NCBI GenBank assembly: GCA_004380135.1
Contig: QXCR01000146.1
Location: forward strand, 1-64,000
Source: Stemphylium vesicarium
Lineage: Eukaryota > Ascomycota > Dothideomycetes > Pleosporales > Pleosporaceae
DNA: 64,000 bases
Direction: 5' to 3'
Shown here: one piece after another, positions 21,598 to 31,007 of the stretch
Layout: the number at the start of each line of letters is the position of its first letter
Position numbering within the stretch: the first letter of the stretch is position 1
Notes under the pieces: model-generated
Seen by the model: only the letters and a program-made list of their open reading frames with translations
Told to the model about the DNA's origin: nothing
Databases searched by the model: none
Position numbers and translations under genes: made by a program

Positions 21598-22284
21598 CAC
21601 GAATGATGTTGTGCATGCTGGTAAGCCTTCGCTTCGAGCTGCTCCGTGTTTCGCTTGGGGATTGGACGTGGTGACGTGGGGAATAAGGAGCGCCGGCTCA
21701 AGAAATCAGCTAGTCCAAGACGGAACACGCTGCGGGTATTGGGTGTTTTTCGCAGAAATGGGCAAAAGCGAGAGCATGGGGGACAAAGGACGGGGATTTT
21801 GCAGAATGCGCGCCTCGGATCTGAGGACCCCGCGCCAGCCCTGTGCACTGTCCACCACCGGTTGAAGTAGGGAGGCCTAATGTACTTGGTGCATTGCAAG
21901 TTGACTCTCTAAAACACCCAGTGCGAAAGCCATTGAGTATAAAGGAAGGAATCTCAATGCAGGAGAAAGAAAGAAAAATCTGGGGTGTTGGTAGCTCCCG
22001 TGGTCACACATGGATACTTAGGTCAGCTTAGTCAGTTGTGCCTGTCGCGTGTCGCGATAACTTCTCCGCGATTCTTTCGTTGCCTGCACACCCACGTCGA
22101 CGCCGCCATGGGCAACGTCACCAGCATGACACCACCCGCCTTCTAGACTCATGCGGAAGGAAAAAGCAGAACGCTCTGGACAAATCTTGAAATTTTGTTG
22201 CCTCTGGAGGTCCTAAATCGGCCGGCTATCAAACTCCACCCAATGCTTTAACAAAACAAAGAAACAACGCGACGATAAACATCT
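21598..22284. other. Intergenic region between regulator and SDR
   Basis: It holds the promoter of the Zn2Cys6 gene and the 3' region of the SDR gene (both minus). No supported coding sequence. A CGGN-type triplet site for the regulator could be present but was not confidently resolved. Confidence 0.45.
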
Positions 22285-23228
22285 TTACCACGCTCCCACA
22301 ATGCCCGCGACTGGTATGTCGATGCCGGTGGTATAACTGGCGCCGTCTGAGAGCAGGTACACGTAGGCTCCGCCAAGTTCGCGAGGATCGGCCAATCTAG
22401 GCATGCCGCCATAGTACTGCATCTTCAAGTTCCAATCGGGCGCCCGCTCGACATAGTAGGTCATCTGGGTGCGCACGAAACCTGGCGAAATTGAGTTGAC
22501 GCGAATCCCATGCTTCGCCCACTCCATCGCGAGCGTGTGCGCCATGTTGCGGACAGCGCCTTTGGTTCCCCCATACGGCGCTGACGGTGCCGCCCGATTG
22601 GGACGGTACGAAGTCATGGACGCGGTGAAGACAATTGAGCCCTTGATGCCCAACTCGATGAATTTCTTAGCTGCTGCCGTCGCGCAGAAATAAGCGCCGA
22701 ATACGTTGAGGTTGAACAGCTGTTCAAGTTGAGGGCGGTCAAAGTTGAGGGCGGGCTGGTGCTTGGTCATGCCTGCGTTGGCTATCATGCCATCGATGCG
22801 GCCCGACTGTGCAACAATCTGGTCGACGGCCTTTGTGACGCTCTCCTCAGAGGTGACATCGCAGTGAAGGTAATGGATACGCTTGGGGTTGGCCTGTTGG
22901 AGCGCCTGGAATTCCTCGCCCGGCTCGAAGAGATCTAATGAGTAGATCTCAGCAGCATCGTTCGCGAGGCATACCGTCGCAAGTCCGAGACCGATGCCTG
23001 TTTGTCGTCAGCCGCTATTTTTGGTAAAGGAGGGGTCGACCAACCTCTGTTTGCGCCGGTGATGGCTACTACCTTGCCCTTGAGGGTAATCTTCCAGTCA
23101 AAGTCCTCCTTTGGCTCGGTGGTAAGGTACACAGGATTCTCGACACTCTGCTCAACTTGAGCAGCATTCGCGTGGCCATTTGAGGGCGCCGTCTGGTCTG
23201 ACTGCGGCATGATTGCGGAAGGAGACAT
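22285..23228 (-). CDS. Short-chain dehydrogenase/reductase (polyol-type)
   Basis: Exons 23228-23045 and 22997-22285 encode about 298 residues. The intron splits the NAD(P)-binding motif, and joining gives TGANRGIGLGLA. NAG follows (MIANAGMTKH), and the catalytic Ser/Tyr/Lys are in FTASMTSYRP and PYGGTKGAV. The C-terminus ends in the tetramer-type segment SYTTGIDIPVAG. The overall pattern is that of fungal L-xylulose reductase, mannitol or sorbitol-type dehydrogenases (SDR classical family). An N-terminal 50-residue extension is Gln/Asn-rich. It is divergent to the MFS transporter across a 730-bp promoter, so the two are probably used together. Confidence 0.9.
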
Positions 23229-23958
23229 AGCCGGTGGTTGGGACGATTGATTGAGGAGGTCTGACGAAGTACGGCAGGTGTAGCGAGGGGATCGGGTATT
23301 TGAAACAAGAGATGGACGAACATGACCTCGCTGGCCCTACACATTCTTAAGTACGCCGCATTCGTCAACCCCACACTACCTTGTGGCGACACTGTCTTTT
23401 CCTTCGGTACCGACGGGTGAGAGCGATGCGAGCAAACTCCACTATACCGGGAAACTACCGAGCGTTGGAGTGAACCAGCGCCCGAACGACCTCGTGGCGA
23501 GCGTACGCACCGAGCCGACGAGCGCAGATCTGACCCTCGCCCATCCACACTCGCTTAGTGGCACATTCTCGCCTCGAGCCACACGAGTCAGAGGAGCTGC
23601 AAGCTCGCGCAGGGAACACATCTTACGGCAATCTACAACCAATCGTCGCCCTTGACGCATCCGCGCAGCTGGGGCTGAACCGGCATCTTCGGCTGATACT
23701 CTGGGACCTGGGGTAACGAAGAAGGGCCGAAATACTCTGGGGGCGGCCCATGCTCCTTTAGGCAATCACTATCAAACCCTGAAAGGACGATACAGACTTC
23801 GTTCAGCAGCTCTATAAAACGTTACGATTATCGTACGCTTATCATAACATCACTGCAGCTGCCTTTGCGACGTTGCGAAAGGTGCTACATCGTCCCTTCA
23901 TCTTGTTGAGTCGCCTCGCATATCCCTGCATCCGATCTTTCCCCACAACTGGGACACC
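23229..23958. promoter_or_regulatory. Divergent promoter of SDR and MFS genes
   Basis: 730 bases without coding potential separate two head-to-head start codons. TATA-like AGCTCTATAAAACG near 23808 lies ~145 bases before the MFS start and may be its core promoter. Confidence 0.55.
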
Positions 23959-25526
23959 ATGTCGTCGACACGCCACTCTTTTGAAAACGTCGACATCAAG
24001 GAGATGGACTCAACGAAGCATATTGAGGTCACCAGCGATTTTACATGGACGTCAGAGGAGGAGAAGAAGCTGGTCAAGAAGATTGATCTATTCCTACTCC
24101 CGACGATATGGCTCATGTATTTATTGTCGTATATGGATCGCACAAAGTGAGGCTGCCTTGCAAATTATAGCTACATTGACTGACGAGAATCTAGCATCGG
24201 CAATGCGAAAATCGCTGGCATGGCCGATGACCTCAAACTTAGCTCAGATCAGTACTCCATCGCTCTGGTGGTGTTCTTTGTCACTTATGTCGTTTTCGAG
24301 CCGCCTTCGAATATGCTTCTTGTCCGCCTCAAACCTTCAGTATACCTACCCATAATCATGGCCATCTGGGGTGCCTTGACCTGCTGCATGGCTGCCATCG
24401 ACAACTTTGAGCATCTTGTTGTGCTGCGCGTGTTTGTTGGTGTTTTTGAGTCAGGATTCGCTCCAGGTATCATTCTCATCATCTCATCGTGGTACAAAAA
24501 GGATGAACAATCCAAGCGTTTTGGTGTGTACATGTCGGCAGCCATCCTGAGTGGCGCGTTCGGTGGTCTTCTTGCTGGCGCAATCACTGGAGGCATGGAG
24601 GGCACTGGCGGACTTCGCGGGTGAGTGATACACAATCTTTCAGATGTACGATCACAAACTGACATTTATGAAACAGCTGGCGATGGTTGTTCTTGATCGA
24701 AGGAGCCGCGACTGTCGTATGGGCTGGAATCTCATACTTTATCCTGTTGGATTTCCCAGCAAACACAAAGCGTCTGACTGACCGCGAGCGACTCATCGCC
24801 ACAGCACGACTCCGAGAAGGCGGCATCCAGACCCATGTCGAGGGTGAAGAGAGGATGGGTAAGATCAAGTCATTCCGCCTTGCCATCATGGACTGGAGGA
24901 CAATTGGATTTATCCTCGGTTACATGGTGAGAAACTCTTAACATATCTTTGTGGTCCATGCAACTAACAAAATTCAGGTTATTGTCGGATCCTCCACCCT
25001 CTCTTACTTTTACCCCACACTCGTCAACGGGCTCGGATATACAGACACGGTCACCGCTCAGTACATGACTGTCCCTATTTATGCCGTTGCATTCGTCTGC
25101 ACCGCAGTAACAACCTACTTCGCCGATTCCATCTCGAATCACCGCGGTCTCGTGATCTCAGCTTGGCTCACCTTCTCGCTCATAACTTCAATCCTGGTCT
25201 GCGTCATCTATGACTTCACCGCGCGATACGCTTTACTTGTGCTCATGGCAGCTGGACTCTGGGCATCCAACGCTGTTTCGCTATCATTCGCTAGCGCGAC
25301 GTTCGGATCCATGCAACCCGAGGTCAGGGCCATCGCGATCGCGCTAGTTAACGCACTCGGCAACCTGGCGCAAATTTACGGTGCGTACCTTTTCCCGGGA
25401 TCAGATAAGCCAAAGTACCTCATGGGTTTTGGCGTCATCTCCGGGATGTTGGGCTTTGGTGTAGTTGTTTACATCATCTTGCACATCACACTGAGGCGGA
25501 AAGATGGCATTACTGCGTTCTTCTAG
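23959..25526 (+). CDS. MFS transporter, anion:cation symporter (allantoate permease) type
   Basis: Exons 23959-24146, 24195-24620, 24677-24926 and 24978-25526 give about 470 residues. The first splice creates DRTNIGNAKIAGM, the signature just after helix 1 of the ACS/Dal5 branch. About twelve membrane segments can be traced (FLLPTIWLMYLLSYM, YSIALVVFFVTYVVFE, IIMAIWGALTCCMA, FGGLLAGAITGG, GFGVVVYIILHITL and others). Cytosolic loops carry LTDRERLIATARL and the C-terminal tail LRRKDGITAFF. Members import organic acids, vitamins or nitrogen compounds with protons. Together with the divergent SDR and nearby aldolase, uptake of a carboxylated or polyol-derived compound is plausible but unproven. 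Confidence 0.92.
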
Positions 25527-25827
25527 TTAGTTTGCGTCGAGAACCTTTCATAAAATGTTATAGATTGCATCGCCACTGGGTGATTGTTCTTGCTTATGAG
25601 TAATGACATATATTGCTTCGGAAGTTACGCCTCAGCCGATTCATCGAGTATTTCCTTTCTATTTGTACCGCTTCACGTTTTGAAAAGGTTTGAGAAGCCA
25701 GTCATGGTGCCATCAATGTAGATGCGCCACGCACGCTTCAGAGACATGGCGTCCGCAGTTATCCTTCCATTTTCCAAAACGACCATCTCAACATACCAAC
25801 ACCCCACACCTCTCACAACCCCACAAA
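25527..25827. other. Intergenic region
   Basis: Three hundred bases holding the MFS 3' end and the leader of the following small gene; nothing else is evident. Confidence 0.4.
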
Positions 25828-26415
25828 ATGGGTCTCTTCGGCATCTTCAAGTTCCACACACCACCACCCCTTTACTTACGTACGTTCCTTTTTCTTACTG
25901 GACCTTCTCATCATCAAGCCGAAGCTAAAGCCCTCACAGACAACAACCCCGGCGCCGCAGACTACTATCTATCCTCTCTCCCAAGCGACACAAGCCCCTC
26001 CATTCACAGCGGCCCCAGCCGGCGTGACGCACGCCTCCGTGCCTGCGAAGAAGTCAACGCAAAAATTTGGATCGCAAGACGTGAGGAGCAAAGAAAGAAG
26101 TTTGAAAAGCAGGCGGAAAGAAGGAATGCGACTTTTATAGCTGAGCTGCCGGGAGAGGCAATCCTGGGGATGGAGGGAGAGGGGGAAGGGGGCAAGGACA
26201 GGGGCACTGATAATCCAAGAGTATCGCGCGGAAGCAACGACCCGGGATCCGGAGGATTGGATGCAGGCAGGGCCAGGAGAGCTGAGCGGCTTGGTCAAAG
26301 TGATTGGAGATTTCCCACAAATCTTACCGAAGAGGATAGAAAGAGGGTTGATCAAGGGTTTCGTCCGGGGTGTTTTCCTGGGATGCCTAGCTGTGAGGAT
26401 GGTGGAAGACAGTAG
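25828..26415 (+). CDS. Hypothetical charged coiled-coil protein
   Basis: An uninterrupted frame of about 195 residues begins MGLFGIFKFHTPPP. I do not recognise a family. The middle (about 80-115) is strongly charged and helical (EEVNAKIWIARREEQRKKF), suggesting a coiled coil. It is followed by a Gly/Glu-rich segment and RRAERLGQSDWRFP near 165. A GTACGT after residue 17 could be a donor, so an intron near 25877 is possible, but the frame stays open through it. The start was chosen at the ATG after CCCCACAAA. Confidence is moderate because there is no recognised domain. Confidence 0.5.
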   Translation: MGLFGIFKFHTPPPLYLRTFLFLTGPSHHQAEAKALTDNNPGAADYYLSSLPSDTSPSIHSGPSRRDARLRACEEVNAKIWIARREEQRKKFEKQAERRNATFIAELPGEAILGMEGEGEGGKDRGTDNPRVSRGSNDPGSGGLDAGRARRAERLGQSDWRFPTNLTEEDRKRVDQGFRPGCFPGMPSCEDGGRQ

Positions 26416-26739
26416 CGGGGCGAGAAGAGGCGGTAGTGAGGGAGAGGGTATTGGTGGGGTGCATGACGTGCGAGGGATATCTGGTTTTGGAAGGGATGGG
26501 CCTTTTTGTTGACGGTTATGGTTGCAAGGGGTTGGAAGTGAGTTCTTGGGAACGATTCTGTGCATGTAACGATTGGATGCGCATCGGGTATTCTAGTGAT
26601 GCCTCAAACCCCCCAGTCACAGTCTACTTGTCGTGTCATGTGCGCGTACTATTAACATTGATATCTATGAAACTTCGTTAAAATCCACATGCGGCGGCCT
26701 ACAACTCCTCCCACCATAACCCCCTCACACAGCGTTCCG
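26416..26739. other. Intergenic region between convergent genes
   Basis: Between the 3' ends of the hypothetical gene and the Ayr1-like gene. No feature recognised. Confidence 0.4.
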
Positions 26740-27764
26740 CTAAACCAAACCCTTCCTTGCAGCCCTCCGTCCCTTCTCCCCAATATCCCCCTTAACTTTA
26801 TTATCGAACCCAATTTCCTGCTGCGAGTACCGCTCCAAAATGCCCCTCGCCCCCATCATACTGACCAGCGAAACAACACCAGCATTCCCGCCCTTCCAGA
26901 TCTGCTCCCCCTTCCCAGGGCTGCGATTCTTCGTCAGTTCCTGCACCACCTCCTTCGCGAACTGCGCCGCTTTCATCCCGCTAGCCTGGTGCTCGCGACT
27001 TCTATCTTGAACCTTGGCCTCCACACTCGCGTAAAGACTCTCAGGACCAAAGTTTATCGCATCCGGGGTTGAGATTTTGGTGGACACGACGCCCATGTAC
27101 AGCGTCACGACTTTAATTCCAAGCGGCGCGAGTTCGAGGCGCAGCGTGTCGGTGTAGGAGGCGACGGTCGCTTTGGACGCGTTGTATGCGGCTGAGAAGG
27201 GGTAGGGGACTTTTGCTAGAATGGAGGCTGTGTTGATGATGACTGGGGGTTGAGATGGGGATGAAGAGGCAGCTGAGGCGAGGAGAAGGGGTGTGAATGC
27301 GGAAACCATGTCGAAAACGCCGAAGACGTTGGCGTTGAACATGGCGCGGACGCGATTGGGGTCAGCTTCGATTGCTGGGGCTTCGTACACTGGGTGTTGT
27401 AAGTGGGTGGTCTGAGTGTGGGCTCAGAGGGTAGAGGGGGCTTACTCATGCCGGCGTTGTTGAATAACATGTCTAGCTTGCCTCCGGTACGAGTAATAAT
27501 CTCGGCTTTTAAGGCGGCAATGCTTTCGGAGGAGGTGACGTCGAGAATTAGAGTTTCGATGCCTTTTGCTTCAAGCCCGCTGAGGGACTTGAGGGAGCGC
27601 GCTGTTGCGAAAACTCGCATTCCTTTGGATGCGAACTCTAGGGCCAGTGCATGGCCGGCACTGCCATTGGTACATCTGGTGACCTGGTTAGTCAACAATT
27701 TCGATTGGGTTGGGTAAGTTCAAACGTGCCCTGTGACGAGAACTGATTGCTGAGTTGGTGACAT
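26740..27764 (-). CDS. Ayr1-like short-chain dehydrogenase (1-acyl-DHAP reductase type)
   Basis: Exons 27764-27726, 27683-27446 and 27389-26740 encode about 308 residues. MSPTQQSVLVTG starts the Rossmann fold; NNAGMMYEAPAIEAD is rebuilt across the second intron; the catalytic segment is SAAYNASKATV and the structure element VVTLYMGVVSTKI follows. The combination of NVFGVFDMVSAF, VPYPFSAAYNASK and RLELAPLGIKVV fits the fungal Ayr1 group, which reduces 1-acyl-dihydroxyacetone phosphate at lipid droplets and ER. The best splice of the first intron gives TGHVTRCTNGSAGH, four residues longer than the normal TGCTNGSAG; either a natural insertion or an unidentified junction. Confidence 0.85.
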
Positions 27765-28630
27765 CGTGGTGATGTGAAGAAAGCGGGCCAAGTCGAATAT
27801 CCGGTCGGAAGGCTTTTGCGTCCACGGATAGCGAATATGGTTTACTCAGGAGGATGCTGATAACAAGAAGATTGGGGAAATGACTGGACGATATGAACTG
27901 ATGTAAGTGTTACTAGTTTTGAACGACACGGCTTTATACTTAAGTAATAAGCTTGCTCGGTTTTTTGAAAAGGCTGCGACCTGCTGACAGGACATTTTTC
28001 GTCCGCCCTGTATCTGGCCCTTGAGATAGGTGGTGCCAAGGCAAGGTATGATAGAGAGCTGCGAAAGAGACGACATGAACAGTAAATAACGTAGGCGCTT
28101 AGTAAATGAGTTGCAGTGCGCCGTAAAAGCGCTGGCCTGGACATCGGATAGAACAATTGCGCCGACTTAGGTTTTCACTAGTGGTTGCCCTCATCGCATG
28201 ATTAGTAAACACCACTTCGCAAAGCTTTCGAGAGAAATAGCCCACGTTCAGGACGTAGCACACGCGTTAAGGCCGTAGCACAAAACGTATGGGCGATGAA
28301 GGCAGAAAACCCGACGCAGGATGGCGGACCGAGAACTTAAGAGATTAATAATCGTAATGCCCAGCTCCTTGGAACCGAGGCTGACGGCGTAACTATCTAC
28401 CTAGTTATCTGGGTAGATGGCTTAGCGGACCACATGAACATTAAGCTTTGATAAACGCGGAATGTTAACGCCTATGTCCGTAGTCTCCCCTGTGTATCTG
28501 GTGTGAGGTTCGCGTGGCCTCGAGCAAGTCATATCCACTGATGACGAGCTGTGCGAAGCAATATACCTCGTCATCGCCAAATCACGCACACGCCGCTCCG
28601 CTCTCCACAGCCATCGCGTCCTCTCGTGCC
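27765..28630. other. Intergenic region with degenerate sequence
   Basis: 866 bases without a supported gene. It includes the promoter of the Ayr1-like gene and a short imperfect repeat (AGGACGTAGCACA and AGGCCGTAGCACA near 28250-28282). The rest shows no recognised element. Confidence 0.45.
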
Positions 28631-30676
28631 TCAATCGTACCATTGCCCCTTCTCAACTATCTTTCCCATGCCCGCAGGCACAAAAGCGATTCTCCCAGAA
28701 TCTCTGACTTCACCCACCATAACTCTCATCGCGCCCAATCTCTTGGTCCTTTCTGACCCGTCTTCCACGCTATTTACCGACATCTCGGGATCGTTGAAGT
28801 ACGCCGAGTCGCGGGTCAGACTACTTGTAAAGCCTAACAGGACCGGTGCACGGCAGAGCGCGCGCATAACAAAGGCGAAGACAGCCGCAAGCAACATGAC
28901 AAACACTGAGACGAAGTAGATGGTGAGCCATGCGCGGTCGATGACGTAGACTTCCGGCAACGGGAAGACTTGTTGCGAAGTAGTGTGGTGCAGCGTAGTA
29001 GTATCGAAGTCTCGCACTGCCCCTCCGGGATTCGAGGCGGGTATTGTGATGTTAATCAGCTCCCCACCCATGATACTGGAGTATGCCCAAGAAGCCTTCC
29101 AGAGCGTGTTCCACAGCAGTGAAAACCTTTTCTCGAATGTCTTAATATCAACCTCGCTACCCAGATCTACTGAAGTATACTCTGGTCTCACGAATCCAGT
29201 CCTTGGGTTCGCAAGATAGACCTCTGTATCGCTCGATACGGGACGTCCCGTTTGCTCGTTGATAAGAATATCCGCGAAGTAAGCAAGGGAATTATCTCCT
29301 AAGCTGGGTGTATCCAAGAAAGAGTAGTTAGGGTCATTTGGCGGATCTGGCATCTCTCTAAAAGCACCAACACCGCACGTTGCCGCTCCTAGCGCACCTT
29401 TAGAGATGCAAGTTACATTCGCATCGACGTATGTTGTGTGAGAAGTGCACCTCGTAAGGTTGACTACCTCTCTCGACGACCCCCTAGAAGCAAAGACTAG
29501 TTCGGAAGCATTGAGCGTCGAGGTCATGTTTGGTAAGATGCTGGCTAAGAAGAATGAGCGGGGGACGGCAGATTCACGCTGACGGTTTTCACTAAGATTC
29601 TTTCCAGTGTTCTCTGTGAGCCAACGGTCAGCCTCCGATGGACTTCGTTCAATCTCGCGAACGCCATGTTCTTTGAGCTGGAACCACGGGGCACACTGTT
29701 ATGCTCAATGTTAGTGGCCAGATTTGCGAGGAGGGAGTGGATTAGAGAACTTACATCGAAGGTCTGGAAGCTAGATGGAATCTGGAAAGATGTATTTCCG
29801 CTCAAGCTACGATTGATACCGCTGACGGGATCACCTACTAAGCTAGAATCGTTCATCATCCTTTCGTTCCACGGAGTTTGTAGCCATTTCTGCGGATTGT
29901 TGACGTCGTAGTCGGAATGATATTGGAGTGAAGGTATGCGCACATTTCCCCAGGGGTCTATAGCAGCTTGAACTGCAGCTGAGCTCTCACCGCCCAAAAC
30001 AGCGATAACCGCCTGGGTAGAAGCATTGGTAGGGTCCACATACTGTACGCTAGCGGCATAATCGTATAGTGTTGTTGAATATATCGCTCTAGTCTTCGGC
30101 AATGAGCGTGCGCCAGCCGATCCAAAACTTGAGAGCCAAAGCTCTATTCCTAGGTCAGGATTGTAGTAGTTGATATTGCCTTGCGAGGTTCCGATGACGG
30201 GCTGAAGGTACACGCCGCGAAAAGATGCTTGAGATCCAAGCGGGTTAAATGCCCAAAGCATGACTAGGACGATCGAAGAGAGCCTGAAGATTGACCAGCG
30301 GAATATGGTGATGATGGAACCCGCCATCTAATGTGCTATCAGCGAGTTGAGAGAGAAGAGGGGGAATAGGAAAGCAAGTACGTACGGTGAGAGACCCCAG
30401 CAGTTGTTCAAGCCCCAGAAGCGAAGCCCCTCTTTCAACCCTCCAATATGCCAAGGCTCTCACTGCATTACCCAGTATACCAGAGAATACGATCGGCCAC
30501 ACCGAGGGGGCGATCTTGGAGGCTTGAACAACACGAACAAACCATTGGGTTTCGGGCTTGCCCTCTAAAAACGCTATAGACGCACCAAGCACTTTTGTTT
30601 TGTCAGCGTCACCCTTGATTTGGGAAAGGATACGATCAATCTAAGAAGCATACTGCTAGAAATATGCCAAATAGTT

Positions 30677-30684
30677 CCCACGCA
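30677..30684. repeat. 8-bp target-site duplication, left copy
   Basis: CCCACGCA immediately precedes the left terminal inverted repeat and is repeated exactly at 34744-34751 after the right one. Eight-bp duplications are the rule for hAT insertions. Confidence 0.95.
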
Positions 30685-30703
30685 CAGAGTTGTCAACAAT
30701 CAA
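30685..30703 (+). repeat. hAT left terminal inverted repeat
   Basis: CAGAGTTGTCAACAATCAA matches the reverse complement of 34725-34743 over 19 of 19 bases. Confidence 0.95.
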
Positions 30704-31007
30704 GTATACTTGCAAGTAGAGATCGTGACGGGCGCCAAGACTCAATTCAATCAAGTCAAGTATGGCGTCCTCGTAACTGCAATCAAGCCAAGTTATAGAG
30801 TCGTACTTAAAGTACTTAATTATAGTTTATTTGAAGTTTTGTGAGATAGAGCTAGCTAGAGCAGCGATCTTGCGATAGTTTTGTGGTGTTGCAAGGTAGT
30901 TAGTAATTAATTAGATTCTAGTTTTCGCCCCGTTTGCTAACCGCCCGATCTTTCTACTCACAACAATAACGCGTTAACTCGCAATCTATCTCTTTCGTGT
31001 CGTTATA

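Noticed and set aside
21597..21899. 100-codon minus frame upstream of the Zn2Cys6 gene
   Set aside because: It overlaps the promoter, shows no domain and is explained as chance.
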